In this document: positions 36,140 to 44,467 of the stretch, one piece after another | How positions within the stretch are numbered: position 1 is the first letter of the stretch | Layout of the letters: the number at the start of each line of letters is the position of its first letter | Source of the DNA: Pseudomonas putida | Lineage (GTDB): Bacteria > Pseudomonadota > Gammaproteobacteria > Pseudomonadales > Pseudomonadaceae | NCBI RefSeq assembly: GCF_030159595.1 | Contig: NZ_BSKJ01000001.1 | Coordinates: 806,001 to 870,000, forward strand | Length of the DNA stretch: 64,000 nucleotides | Reading direction: 5' to 3' | The notes under the pieces: generated by a model | What the model saw: the letters and a program-made list of their open reading frames with translations, nothing else | What the model was told of the DNA's origin: nothing | Databases searched by the model: none | Translations under genes and position numbers: made by a program

Positions 36140-38197
36140 ATGGCTAACACGGACGCCTTGAAGCAACAGGGCGCGCGAACGTCGTTTTCGCCGACCCTGA
36201 AATCCCACCTGGCCTACACGCTGCTCAGCGGCCTGGTGATCATGCTGATGCTCAGCCTGGTGCGCCTGGCGCTGCTGGTCTACAACAGCGACATGGTCGG
36301 CGATACGCCGTATTCCACCGTTGCCGAAGGCTTCCTCAACGGCTTGCGCTTCGACCTGCGGGTGGTGGTGTACCTGAGCATCCCGCTGCTGCTGGCTATC
36401 CTCAGTCCGTGGGCCATGGCCCGTCGTGGCGTGTTCCGTTTCTGGCTGACCCTCACCTCGAGCGTGGTGATGTTCCTTGGTCTGATGGAAATGGACTTCT
36501 ACCGCGAGTTCCACCAGCGCCTCAACGGCCTGGTCTTCCAGTACATCAAGGAAGACCCGAAAACCGTCATGAGCATGCTCTGGTACGGCTTCCCGGTGGT
36601 GCGCTACCTGCTGGCCTGGGCCTTCGGCACTTGGCTGCTGAGCCTGCTGTTCAAGGGCATCGACCGTATCACCCGGGGTGACGGCGTGCAGCGCGTTGCA
36701 CCGTGGTACAACCGCCTGGCGGTGTTCATGGTCATTTTGCTGGTGGCTGTGGTCGCCGCCCGTGGCACCTTGCGCCAGGGCCCGCCGATGCGCTGGGGTG
36801 ATGCCTTCACGACCGATTCCAACTTCGTCAACCAGCTGGGCCTGAACGGTACCCTGACCCTGATCGACGCTGCCAAGAGCCGCTTCGGTGAGGACCGCGC
36901 CAACATCTGGAAACCGGTGCTGGAGCAGAACGTGGCCACGCAAAGCGTGCGCGAACAGCTGTTGACCGCCAACGACACCCTGGTCGATGCCGACGAGGCT
37001 GCCATCCGTCGCGACTTCGTGCCGCCGGCTGAGCGCACCTTGCCGATCAAGAACGTGGTGGTGATCCTGATGGAGAGTTTTGCCGGCCACTCGGTGGGCG
37101 CGCTGGGCAGCCCCAACAACATCACCCCGTACTTCGACAAGCTGGCCAAAGAAGGCCTGCTGTTCGACCGCTTCTTCTCCAACGGCACCCATACCCACCA
37201 GGGCATGTTCGCCACCATGGCCTGCTTCCCCAACCTGCCAGGCTTCGAATACCTGATGCAGACCCCGGAAGGCGGCCACAAGCTGTCTGGCCTGCCGGCC
37301 CTGCTCAGCGCCCGCGACTACGACGACGTATACGTTTACAACGGCGACTTTGCCTGGGACAACCAGTCCGGGTTCTTCGGCAATCAGGGCATGACCACCT
37401 TCATCGGCCGTAACGACTTCGTCAACCCGGTGTTCTCCGACCCGACCTGGGGCGTGTCCGACCAGGACATGTTCGACCGCGGCAACGAGGAACTGGCCAA
37501 GCACGATGGCAAGAAACCGATCTACGCGCTGCTGCAGACGCTGTCCAACCACACCCCGTATGCGCTGCCGAAGGACCTGCCGGTCGAGAAGGTAACTGGC
37601 CAGGGCCGCCTGGACGAGCACCTGACCGCCATGCGCTATTCAGACTGGGCGCTGGGCCAGTTCTTCGAGAAGGCGCGTAAAGAACCTTACTTCAAGGAAA
37701 CCTTGTTCGTCATCGTCGGCGACCATGGCTTCGGCAACCACCAGCAGGTCACCGAGCTGGATCTGGGCCGCTTCAACGTGCCGCTGCTGCTGATTGCCCC
37801 AGGCATTCAGGATAAGTTCGGTGCGGTAAACCACACCGTGGGCACGCAGGTCGATATCGTGCCGACCATCATGGGCCGCCTGGGTGGCCAGGCCCGCCAC
37901 CAGTGCTGGGGCCGCGACCTGCTCAACCTGCCTGAGGGCGATCAGGGCGTGGGCATGATCAAACCGTCGGGTAGCGAGCAGATTGTTGGCCTGGTGCAAG
38001 GCGACCGCATCCTGATCGAGTCCAAGGACATGAGCCCGCGCATGTACCGCTACCAGCTGGGCAGCGAGTTCAAGGCTGAGCTGATCGAAAGCCCGGACCA
38101 GCCGGAAATGCTCAAGAAGCTCGAAGCGTACATTCAGACCGCGACCAAGAGCCTGCTGGATAACACCGCTGGCGTGGTGCACGGCACACCGAAGTAA
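36140..38197 (+). CDS. LTA synthase family sulfatase-fold membrane protein
   Basis: The 685-residue protein has five N-terminal transmembrane helices (residues about 25-215) and a periplasmic alkaline-phosphatase/sulfatase-type domain (about 290-600). Active-site features are ILMESFAGHSVGALG (metal-binding Glu), FFSNGTHTHQGMF (the nucleophile Thr region) and VIVGDHGFGNH (Asp-His ligands). LtaS-type enzymes transfer phosphoglycerol from phosphatidylglycerol. In Gram-negatives, relatives decorate periplasmic glucans (OpgB) or other glycans. The exact acceptor is not readable. Confidence 0.9.
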   Translation: MANTDALKQQGARTSFSPTLKSHLAYTLLSGLVIMLMLSLVRLALLVYNSDMVGDTPYSTVAEGFLNGLRFDLRVVVYLSIPLLLAILSPWAMARRGVFRFWLTLTSSVVMFLGLMEMDFYREFHQRLNGLVFQYIKEDPKTVMSMLWYGFPVVRYLLAWAFGTWLLSLLFKGIDRITRGDGVQRVAPWYNRLAVFMVILLVAVVAARGTLRQGPPMRWGDAFTTDSNFVNQLGLNGTLTLIDAAKSRFGEDRANIWKPVLEQNVATQSVREQLLTANDTLVDADEAAIRRDFVPPAERTLPIKNVVVILMESFAGHSVGALGSPNNITPYFDKLAKEGLLFDRFFSNGTHTHQGMFATMACFPNLPGFEYLMQTPEGGHKLSGLPALLSARDYDDVYVYNGDFAWDNQSGFFGNQGMTTFIGRNDFVNPVFSDPTWGVSDQDMFDRGNEELAKHDGKKPIYALLQTLSNHTPYALPKDLPVEKVTGQGRLDEHLTAMRYSDWALGQFFEKARKEPYFKETLFVIVGDHGFGNHQQVTELDLGRFNVPLLLIAPGIQDKFGAVNHTVGTQVDIVPTIMGRLGGQARHQCWGRDLLNLPEGDQGVGMIKPSGSEQIVGLVQGDRILIESKDMSPRMYRYQLGSEFKAELIESPDQPEMLKKLEAYIQTATKSLLDNTAGVVHGTPK

Positions 38198-38220
38198 CGC
38201 TGCAACAAGGGCCGCATTGC

Positions 38221-38313
38221 GGCCCATTCGCGGCTAAAGCCGCTCCCACAGGGATATCATCGCCTTCGAGGCCTGTGATACCCCTGTGGGAGCGGCTTTA
38301 GCCGCGAAGAGGC
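38221..38313. repeat. REP pair (BIME), variant core
   Basis: Inverted units with the variant core cgcggctaaagccgctccca and its reverse complement, both with cacaggg tails, separated by about 30 bases between two plus-strand genes. Confidence 0.92.
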
Positions 38314-38401
38314 CAGCACAGACTGAACATTCTCTCAGCCCAAAGGTCAGTTATTCAGGCATCACACCAACTGGTGTTCTTGAATTGAGAGGGCTCGTTC
38401 A

Positions 38402-38638
38402 ATGAAAGCGTGGGAAGTCATCTTTGCCGATCAGAAAGGCGAACCGTCCACCATGACCCTGCGGGCCGAGCACTGCCCCAGCGAAGAGGACGCCGCGCGG
38501 GCCATCCGTTCGCACCTGTTCCCGGTGATGGACGAGCTGGACCTCAACGACTTCCAGGACCGCACCATTTCCCCCACCGCCCGCTGGCTGAAAGAGCATA
38601 GCGGGGTGACCATCACCAGCATTCACGAAGCGCCCTGA
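38402..38638 (+). CDS. Small hypothetical protein
   Basis: The protein has 78 residues, is soluble and acidic, and starts MKAWEVIFADQKGEPSTMTL. It has an apparent beta-beta-alpha pattern followed by a C-terminal helix and strand. I do not recognise a named family. The codon usage and position between a REP pair and rraB suggest a real gene. No functional context. Confidence 0.68.
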   Translation: MKAWEVIFADQKGEPSTMTLRAEHCPSEEDAARAIRSHLFPVMDELDLNDFQDRTISPTARWLKEHSGVTITSIHEAP

Positions 38639-38817
38639 CCCACACGTTTGCGTGGTGCCTTTGCAGGCACTACGCTACTGGAGGGTGCCGCCTATTCTGC
38701 GGGTTGGCACCGCTTCAATTCGCGTCTTGCATCAGCTCGAACTGCCCGGCCAATGACTGCCGGCAGGTGCGTAGTGCACGGAAAGTCTATCCATAGCTTT
38801 ATTCAGGAGGACGATTC

Positions 38818-39150
38818 ATGAGCAGCCAGAACGACGATATCAGCAGCAACGTCCTGCGCCAGATGAAAGCAGGCGGGTTCGACTTCACCCAGATCCACCC
38901 CATCGAGTTCTATGCCGTATTCCCCGACGAAGCAGGGGCCCGCCGCGCGGCCGGGCAGTTTCGTGGTGAATCGCTCAATGCCCAGGTGAAGGAGCTGGGC
39001 GACGGTGCCTGGCACTTGGAACTGAGCAAGGTCATGTATGCCACCTATGGCGGGATTGGCGACTTTGAAGAGGCCTTCGAGCAGTTGGTGACACCTTATG
39101 GAGGGGAGGTGGAAGGGTGGGGCGTCAAGCATGAACGGCCGATTGCCTGA
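38818..39150 (+). CDS. rraB: Ribonuclease E inhibitor RraB-like protein
   Basis: This 110-residue protein has a ferredoxin-like pattern. It shows DFTQIHPIEFYAVFPDE near residues 19-35, KELGDGAWHLELSKVM and GDFEEAFEQLV, as in the RraB family, which binds RNase E and lowers its activity in E. coli. AGGAGG lies eight bases before ATG 38818. Family membership is likely; inhibition of RNase E in this organism is inferred. Confidence 0.8.
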   Translation: MSSQNDDISSNVLRQMKAGGFDFTQIHPIEFYAVFPDEAGARRAAGQFRGESLNAQVKELGDGAWHLELSKVMYATYGGIGDFEEAFEQLVTPYGGEVEGWGVKHERPIA

Positions 39151-39161
39151 AGGTTGTGTGT

Positions 39162-39195
39162 GGCCTGATTCGCGGGTTTGCCCGCGAAGAGGGCC
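39162..39195. repeat. REP-type palindrome (single, imperfect)
   Basis: Imperfect inverted repeat ggcctgattcgcggg / cccgcgaagagggcc between the convergent rraB and cytochrome genes. Confidence 0.8.
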
Positions 39196-39996
39196 TCAAG
39201 GCTTACGCTTGGCCATATGCCCCAAATAGGCCAACAACGCATCCAGCTCCTGTTCACTCAACACACGTTCAGCAAAACCCGGCATCTTCGCCTGCGGCCA
39301 TCGCCGCAGACTTTGCGGGTCCCGAATCAGCTTGCGCAGGTATTGCGGCTGAAAATACTCGGTAGGATTATGCGGCACATTCAAATCCGGTCCCACCTGC
39401 GCATCGCCAGCGCCGTTCAGCCGGTGGCACGCCAGGCAGTTCTGCTGGAACAAGGCAAAGCCTAGGCGCACCGGGCTGTCGGCCGGCAACTTCGGGTCGG
39501 GCAGCAGCGCCGGAAAACGCTGCGCCACCGGCGCCAACTTGCGAAGGGTGGAAATCTGGAACGGCCACTGTTCCGGGCGGATGCCGCTGGCCTGCGGCGC
39601 GGTCCACACCAGGTAGAACGGCCCCGCGCTCGGCTTGCCCTGGCCCAGTGGTGGCCATGGCCTGGCGGGGTCTTCTACAGCCAGCCAGGCCTGTGCCGGC
39701 CCTTGCTGCAGCAGTGGCGCAGCGGGCATTTCGGCGGCAAAGCCGTCCTCGGCCACGGCTTGCAGGTGATCGCTGGCGTTCACGCCTTTCAGTAGCGTGG
39801 CCAACGGCACCGCCCGATAGCGCATGGGGCGTTTGTAGGAAACGTCTTGTTCGATGCTGATATCCCGAGCCTGCGGATGGCCAAGCAGTTCGGCGCTGCT
39901 CCAATGGCGCGCATCAGCGCCCAGTTCAAGGTGCAGTTGCGCCGCCGACAGCGGCAGGCTCAGGAGCAACGCTAACAGGGCAAGGCAGTGACGCAT
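39196..39996 (-). CDS. Periplasmic c-type cytochrome with an N-terminal molybdopterin-binding-like domain
   Basis: The protein has 266 residues with a signal peptide (MRHCLALLALLLSLPLSA). Residues about 20-150 look like an oxidoreductase molybdopterin-binding (sulfite-oxidase-type) fold, with MRYRAVPLATLLKGV and FYLVWTAPQ, but without an obvious cofactor cysteine. Residues about 180-266 are a class I cytochrome c with heme motif CLACH near 187 and the axial Met in AKMPGF near 240. It is probably an electron carrier in the periplasm. ATG 39996 with GGAGA upstream is preferred over a TTG six bases earlier. Confidence 0.85.
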   Translation of the reverse strand: MRHCLALLALLLSLPLSAAQLHLELGADARHWSSAELLGHPQARDISIEQDVSYKRPMRYRAVPLATLLKGVNASDHLQAVAEDGFAAEMPAAPLLQQGPAQAWLAVEDPARPWPPLGQGKPSAGPFYLVWTAPQASGIRPEQWPFQISTLRKLAPVAQRFPALLPDPKLPADSPVRLGFALFQQNCLACHRLNGAGDAQVGPDLNVPHNPTEYFQPQYLRKLIRDPQSLRRWPQAKMPGFAERVLSEQELDALLAYLGHMAKRKP

Positions 39997-40062
39997 GGGC
40001 AATCTCCGACCATCAAGGCCAGCAGGTTACCTGTGTCCTGCCCATTGGCGCCATCGCGACTG

Positions 40063-40158
40063 TCAGCCGAACAAACGTGTCAGGTTCGGCAATATCAGCA
40101 ACAAAGTGGTGGCGAAGAGAATAAGCCCAGCTTGGCGAATTTTTGATTGTCTGAACAT
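40063..40158 (-). CDS. Very small membrane protein candidate
   Basis: The 31-residue frame reads MFRQSKIRQAGLILFATTLL and ends in a leucine-rich helix plus RLFG. A basic N-terminus followed by one transmembrane helix is the usual form of bacterial small membrane proteins. A purine-rich AAGAAGG lies about ten bases before the ATG at 40158. No family is recognised. The gene stands alone in a region otherwise without genes, upstream of the cytochrome gene on the same strand. Confidence 0.5.
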   Translation of the reverse strand: MFRQSKIRQAGLILFATTLLLILPNLTRLFG

Positions 40159-40524
40159 GGCGGACCGCCTTCTTTTTGTTATTCCTGAATACCCGTTGGC
40201 TTCCTTGTCGCACTTCGGGTCGATCGCAACGGCGCGGCGTGGCGCTTGGACTGCCTGCCTCTTGAACGTGGATATACAACCAACAGTAGGGGGTGCGGCA
40301 TCCATGTTTGAGAACCCTTTCTTCTAATGGGTTTGGTCGATGATTTCTTTTCGCTATGAGGCCATGTGCCAGTCGGCTGGCATGCTCTGACTAGACAGTG
40401 GCGCAAGTGCCAGGCGGGTGCCGACAAAATGTGACCGTTCGTCAGTACAGCCTACTTGCTTGTACGTGTCTTTCGCGTCAGTCTCTACAGCAGATTCCCA
40501 CCCATGTCGTTCAGGACTACCCCT
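40159..40524. other. Intergenic region before the amidotransferase gene
   Basis: These 366 bases are more AT-rich than the surroundings and contain no supported gene. They must hold the promoters for the divergent small-protein/cytochrome side and the amidotransferase side. I see no clear hexamer pair or repeat. Confidence 0.4.
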
Positions 40525-41238
40525 ATGTCGTTACGCGTCTGCATCCTTGAAACCGATGTCCTGCGACCGGAGTTGACCCCGCAGTACCAGGGCTACGGCA
40601 GGATGTTCGAGCAGCTCTTCTCGCGTCAGCCGATTGCCGCCGAATTTTGTGTGTACAACGTGATGCACGGCGATTACCCCGCCGACAATGAGGTGTTCGA
40701 TGCCTACCTTGTGACGGGCAGCAAGGCCGATTCGTTCGGGGCCGATCCATGGATCCAGACGCTCAAGGCCTACCTGCTGAAACTGTACGAGCGTGGCGAG
40801 AAGCTGCTGGGGGTGTGTTTTGGTCATCAGTTGCTGGCGTTGACCCTGGGTGGCAAGGCCGAGCGGGCCGATAAGGGCTGGGGCGTAGGTATCCATCGCT
40901 ACTCGCTGGCGGCCCATGCGCCGTGGATGGACCCGGAGGTGTCGGAGCTGACCTTGCTGATCAGCCACCAGGATCAGGTGACCGAATTGCCGGAAGGCGC
41001 CACGGTGATTGCTTCCAGCGATTTCTGCCCGAACGCGGCGTACCACATTCGTGACCAGGTGCTGTGCTTCCAGGGCCATCCGGAGTTCGTGCACGACTAT
41101 TCCCGTGCGCTGCTGGATGCGCGCCAGCAATCCCTGGGGGATGAGGTGTACCACAAGGCCGTGGCCAGCCTGGCCAGCGAGCACCAGGGCGACCTGGTGG
41201 GGGAGTGGATGTTGCGCTTTATCCAGCAGTCGGCGTAG
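40525..41238 (+). CDS. Class I glutamine amidotransferase-like protein
   Basis: The protein has 237 residues with the GATase class I triad: the nucleophile Cys in LLGVCFGHQLLAL near residue 96, and His and Glu in CFQGHPEFVHDYS near 180. It resembles the stand-alone amidotransferases (GMP-synthase-like or gamma-glutamyl hydrolase type) with no fused synthetase. ATG 40525 (MSLRVCILETD) is chosen because the beta strand starts there; upstream in-frame ATGs exist at 40504 and earlier. The substrate is unknown. Confidence 0.87.
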   Translation: MSLRVCILETDVLRPELTPQYQGYGRMFEQLFSRQPIAAEFCVYNVMHGDYPADNEVFDAYLVTGSKADSFGADPWIQTLKAYLLKLYERGEKLLGVCFGHQLLALTLGGKAERADKGWGVGIHRYSLAAHAPWMDPEVSELTLLISHQDQVTELPEGATVIASSDFCPNAAYHIRDQVLCFQGHPEFVHDYSRALLDARQQSLGDEVYHKAVASLASEHQGDLVGEWMLRFIQQSA

Positions 41239-41253
41239 GCGCGGCTACCTACC

Positions 41254-41341
41254 CTGTGGGAGCGGGCTTGTCCCGCGAATCAGGCGGCGCGGTGGATGGC
41301 ACCGGCTTCGCCGGTGTTCGCGGGACAAGCCCGCTCCCACA
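41254..41341. repeat. REP pair (BIME), tail-outward type with central hairpin
   Basis: The outer ends are tgtgggagcgggcttgtccc and its near reverse complement; the cgcgaa ends point inward. The centre holds a small hairpin accggcttcgccggt. The orientation is opposite to the other pairs in this window and nearly identical to the copy at 44,366. Confidence 0.92.
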
Positions 41342-41356
41342 ACGCCCCCGGTATTC

Positions 41357-42328
41357 TCAAAGCCAGCCTGACTTCTTGAAGCTGGCAAACAACCCCGTAC
41401 ATCCCAGCACGATCACCCCCAGTACCCCGAAATACCCGTAGTGCCACCCCAGCTCTGGCATGTTCTGGAAGTTCATCCCGTAAATCCCGGCAATCGCTGT
41501 AGGGAACGCCAGGATCGCCGCCCAGGCTGCGAACTTGCGCTGCACGATGCTTTGGCGTGACGACTCCAGCAGCATGCCGATCTCGATGGTCTGGCTGGCG
41601 ATGTCGCGGATGCCGGCCAGGTCTTCCATCTGCCGCGTCACATGAATCTGCACATCACGGAAGTATGGCCGCATGTTCTTGTCGATGAACGGGAAGCTCA
41701 GGCGTTGCAGTTCCTCGCTTACTTCCACCATCGGTGCCACATAGCGGCGCAGGCGCAGGATATCGCGGCGCAGGCTGTGCAGGCGACGGATGTCATCCTC
41801 TTGAAGCGAGCCGCCGAGCACGCTTTGCTCCAGCGCTTCGATCTCGCCATGAATGGCTTCGCTGACCGGCTGGTAGTTCTCGGTCACGAAGTCGAGCAGG
41901 GCGTACAGCACGAAGTCTTCACCGTGTTCCAGCAGCAATGGCCGCGCTTCACAGCGCTGGCGCACCAGGGCGTAGGACTTGGAGTGGCCGTTGCGGCAAG
42001 TGATGATGTAGCCGTTCCCCGCGAAGATATGGGTTTCGATGAACTCAAGCTTGCCTTCGTGGCGCACAGGCGAGTAGGTGACGATGAACAGCGCATCGCC
42101 GAAGGTTTCAAGCTTTGGTCGGCTGTGCTTTTCGAGGGCGTCTTCGATGGCCAGTTCGTGCAGGTTGAACTGGCACTGCAGGTTGGCCAGCTCCTCGGCG
42201 TTGGGCTCTTCCAGGCCGATCCACACGAAGTGCCCCGGCTTGCGTGCCCACTCGCTGCCTTCATCGATACTGATGTTGGTGACCTTTCTACCGGCGCTAT
42301 ACACCGCCGATGCCACGACTCGCCCCAT
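41357..42328 (-). CDS. corA: CorA-type magnesium/cobalt transporter
   Basis: The 323-residue protein has a large cytoplasmic N-terminal domain and two C-terminal helices. The family signature YGMNFQNMPEL (the GMN pore motif) is near residue 282, before the last helix. It forms pentameric channels for Mg2+ in known members. ATG 42328 (MGRVVASAVYSAGRK) is preferred to an in-frame GTG at 42355 because homologs, as I recall, begin MGRVV. The sequence ends in KKSGWL, consistent with a cytoplasmic C-terminus. Confidence 0.93.
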   Translation of the reverse strand: MGRVVASAVYSAGRKVTNISIDEGSEWARKPGHFVWIGLEEPNAEELANLQCQFNLHELAIEDALEKHSRPKLETFGDALFIVTYSPVRHEGKLEFIETHIFAGNGYIITCRNGHSKSYALVRQRCEARPLLLEHGEDFVLYALLDFVTENYQPVSEAIHGEIEALEQSVLGGSLQEDDIRRLHSLRRDILRLRRYVAPMVEVSEELQRLSFPFIDKNMRPYFRDVQIHVTRQMEDLAGIRDIASQTIEIGMLLESSRQSIVQRKFAAWAAILAFPTAIAGIYGMNFQNMPELGWHYGYFGVLGVIVLGCTGLFASFKKSGWL

Positions 42329-42397
42329 GGTTGCCCGCTTATTCCGGTTGAACACGGGTTACAGCTTGGGCCGTACCCGGCCCAAGAGCAACCCGCA

Positions 42398-43111
42398 TCA
42401 GGCCAGCTCGTGCTCCATGCGGTCGATGCACTGTTGCATCTGCACCCGGCACTGCTCGATCAGTGCCGGGATGTCCTGTTGGGTCATGCCAGTGGTGGCA
42501 ATGGGTGGCAGCGAGCGCACGATCACCGAGCGCTGGCGCCAGCTATTGAGGCTCATGCGCTTGGCATAGCGACTGACGCACACTGGCACAATGGGCACTC
42601 CAGCCTCGATGGCCATGTGAAACGCGCCTTTCTTGAAGGCCATCAACTGTTCGCCAGCGTTTCGCGTGCCTTCAGGGAAAATCCAGATCGAGGTGTCGTC
42701 ATGCAGCACGCGGGTGGTCTTCTGCAGCGCCTTGCGCGCTTGGTAGGCGTTCTTGCGGTCGATCAGCACGTTGCCGCCCAGCCAGAACAGCTGGCCGAAC
42801 AGCGGGATCCAGCCCAGGCTTTTCTTGCCGATAGCCACGGTGCGCTGCGGCACCACCTGACCGATCACGAACAGGTCGAAGTTGGACTGGTGGTTGGCAA
42901 TGATCACGCAACCGGGCGGCTGGTCCCATAGCGGCCCGACCTCGGCCTTGACCTTGATGCGCATCAGCCAGGTGGCTGGCCGGCTGTAGAGGTGGGCAAA
43001 CACCCGGCTGTTGTCGGGATTGAAGGGGCGGCACAGGCCAATGACCAGGCCCACGGCGCCAACGGCAAGAAAATGCAGCGCCAGCAGGAGCATGCGCAAC
43101 GAATAAAGCAT
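42398..43111 (-). CDS. 1-acyl-sn-glycerol-3-phosphate acyltransferase-like protein
   Basis: The protein has about 237 residues, a PlsC-type acyltransferase of phospholipid synthesis. It has an N-terminal membrane helix, the catalytic motif IANHQSNFDLF (HX4D) near 70-80, GNVLIDR, the acceptor-binding FPEGTRN near 145 and VPIVPV. The start could be ATG 43111 or an in-frame GTG at 43123; neither has a clear Shine-Dalgarno. It lies upstream of corA on the same strand. It transfers acyl chains to lysophosphatidic acid or a related lysolipid at the inner membrane. Confidence 0.9.
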   Translation of the reverse strand: MLYSLRMLLLALHFLAVGAVGLVIGLCRPFNPDNSRVFAHLYSRPATWLMRIKVKAEVGPLWDQPPGCVIIANHQSNFDLFVIGQVVPQRTVAIGKKSLGWIPLFGQLFWLGGNVLIDRKNAYQARKALQKTTRVLHDDTSIWIFPEGTRNAGEQLMAFKKGAFHMAIEAGVPIVPVCVSRYAKRMSLNSWRQRSVIVRSLPPIATTGMTQQDIPALIEQCRVQMQQCIDRMEHELA

Positions 43112-43189
43112 GGTACGACTCACACCAGACAGTCGCCGGGCAGTGTACGGGTGTGCACTGGCTGCGGCAAACCCTGGTGTGAGCCTGTT

Positions 43190-43287
43190 CCGGCCTCTTC
43201 GCGGGTAAACCCGCTCCCACAGGTGCTGCGCTGCCTTCAGGTCTGGCGCTATCCCTGTGGGAGCGGGTTTACCCGCGAAAGGGCCGG
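43190..43287. repeat. REP pair (BIME), head-to-head
   Basis: Inverted units ccggcctcttcgcgggtaaa and its reverse complement with ccgctcccacagg tails, about 30 bases apart, lie between the crotonase and acyltransferase genes. Confidence 0.93.
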
Positions 43288-43292
43288 TGCGG

Positions 43293-43982
43293 TTAGCCCA
43301 TAGGGTGCTGGTCCAGCTCGATCGCCTTGTCCAGCGCTTCCAGCAGCCCTTTGCGCACCTTCAACTTGGTGTTCTTGTGCGCCAGCATGTTCAGCTTCTT
43401 CAACTCCCGCGCCGTCGCCAGCGCCGCTTCCTGCAATTGTTCAGCCGGCACCACCTTGTCGAGGAATCCGGCATCCACCGCCGCGTGCGGGTCGAACACC
43501 TCGGCGTTGATCACCGAACGATGGAAAGCCGAACGACGCAGGCGGTCGCGAGCCAGTTCAATGCCGGCATGGTGCATGGTCATGCCGATCTGCACTTCGT
43601 TCAGGCACACCTTGAACGGCCCTTCGACGCCAATGCGGTAGTCGGCCGACAGCAGCAGGAAGGCGCCCTTGGCCACGGCATTGCCAGGGCAGGCGACCAC
43701 CACCGGGAACGGGTGCGACAGCAGGCGGCGGGCGAGGGTGGAGCCAGCAGTGACCAGGCTGATGGCTTCTTTCGGGCCGCTGGTCATCACCTTGAGGTCG
43801 TAACCGCCAGACAGAATGCCCGGCTGCCCGGTGATGATCACCACGGCGCGCTCCTGTTCGGCGCGGTCGAGCGCGGCGTTGAAGGCGGTGATGACGTCCG
43901 GCGAGATGGCGTTGACCTTGCCGTTGTTCAGGGTCAGGGTGGCGATGCCGTCTTCGGCGTGGTAGGTAATCAGCTCGCTCAT
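43293..43982 (-). CDS. Crotonase/enoyl-CoA hydratase family protein
   Basis: The protein has 229 residues, somewhat short for the family. It has the N-terminal IATLTLNNGKVNAIS, the oxyanion region SGGYDLKVM near 62 and CPGNAVAKGAFLLLSADYRI near 100-119. One of the two Glu residues used by hydratases is not obvious (a Val-Ala-Lys stretch stands there), so it may be another crotonase activity. ATG 43982 is preceded by AGGA; the upstream in-frame extension lacks coding character. No CoA pathway genes are adjacent. Confidence 0.87.
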   Translation of the reverse strand: MSELITYHAEDGIATLTLNNGKVNAISPDVITAFNAALDRAEQERAVVIITGQPGILSGGYDLKVMTSGPKEAISLVTAGSTLARRLLSHPFPVVVACPGNAVAKGAFLLLSADYRIGVEGPFKVCLNEVQIGMTMHHAGIELARDRLRRSAFHRSVINAEVFDPHAAVDAGFLDKVVPAEQLQEAALATARELKKLNMLAHKNTKLKVRKGLLEALDKAIELDQHPMG

Positions 43983-44114
43983 GGCAGAGTCCTTTTGTTG
44001 GCGTGGCGACGACGTTACCCAGCGCCAGAGGCCAGGTAAAGCAGCAAGGCTGACTGGTCGGTCAGTGTTCACCGTGGCTCAAATGCAAATACATGAAAAA
44101 ACTGAAAAAAATGC

Positions 44115-44143
44115 TTGCCAAAGGAAAGCGCTTTCACTAAATT
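44115..44143 (+). promoter_or_regulatory. Sigma-70 promoter of tRNA-Ser
   Basis: TTGCCA (44115-44120), a 17-base spacer and TAAATT (44138-44143) form a good -35/-10 pair, 37 bases before the mature tRNA. Confidence 0.75.
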
Positions 44144-44180
44144 AGCGCACCTCGACGGGCTGCAAGGCTTGAAGAGAAAC

Positions 44181-44270
44181 GGTGAAGTGTCCGAGTGGTC
44201 GAAGGAGCACGCCTGGAAAGTGTGTATACGAGAAATCGTATCAAGGGTTCAAATCCCTTCTTCACCGCCA
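44181..44270 (+). tRNA. tRNA-Ser (anticodon GGA)
   Basis: The 90-base gene has acceptor arms ggtgaag/cttcacc, a long variable arm (tacgagaaatcgta), a T-arm with gggttcaaatccc and an encoded 3' CCA. The anticodon loop ctggaaa places GGA at 44215-44217. The extra-long variable arm is typical of class II serine tRNAs. Confidence 0.97.
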
Positions 44271-44282
44271 CATTCTGCGAAG

Positions 44283-44314
44283 AGCCCCCGCGCTGAAAAG
44301 CCGGGGGCTTTTTG
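44283..44314 (+). terminator. Intrinsic terminator after tRNA-Ser
   Basis: Stem agcccccg / cgggggct (44283-44309) is followed by a run of T, 12 bases after the tRNA. Confidence 0.9.
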
Positions 44315-44365
44315 CATTCTGGGCCTTTGGGCGGGCAATACTCAAAGGCCGGCGGGATACCTGTT

Positions 44366-44452
44366 TGTGGGAGCGGGCTTGTCCCGCGAAGCAGGCGACG
44401 CGGTGTATGGCACCGGCTTTGCCGGTGTTCGCGGGGCAAGCCCGCTCCCACA
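44366..44452. repeat. REP pair (BIME), tail-outward type with central hairpin
   Basis: Outer ends tgtgggagcgggcttgtccc and its near reverse complement, with the cgcgaa ends inward. The centre again contains accggctttgccggt. It is nearly a copy of the element at 41,254 and lies between the tRNA terminator and the TonB-receptor gene. Confidence 0.92.
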
Positions 44453-44467
44453 GGTAGCCCCTGCTAG

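Noticed and set aside
36044..37621. 525-codon minus-strand frame across the LTA-synthase-like gene; similar antisense frames lie over aroC, the TonB receptor and the DAHP synthase
   Set aside because: All are opposite genes with complete catalytic motifs and have no motif of their own.
44181..44270. tRNA-Ser as a possible island attachment site
   Set aside because: No integrase, no repeat of the tRNA 3' end and no compositional change follow; the neighbours are ordinary genes and a REP pair.
27896..44452. Recurrent palindromic units that could be mistaken for a CRISPR array
   Set aside because: The units are scattered singly or in inverted pairs between genes, without regular spacers. They fit P. 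putida REP/BIME elements.
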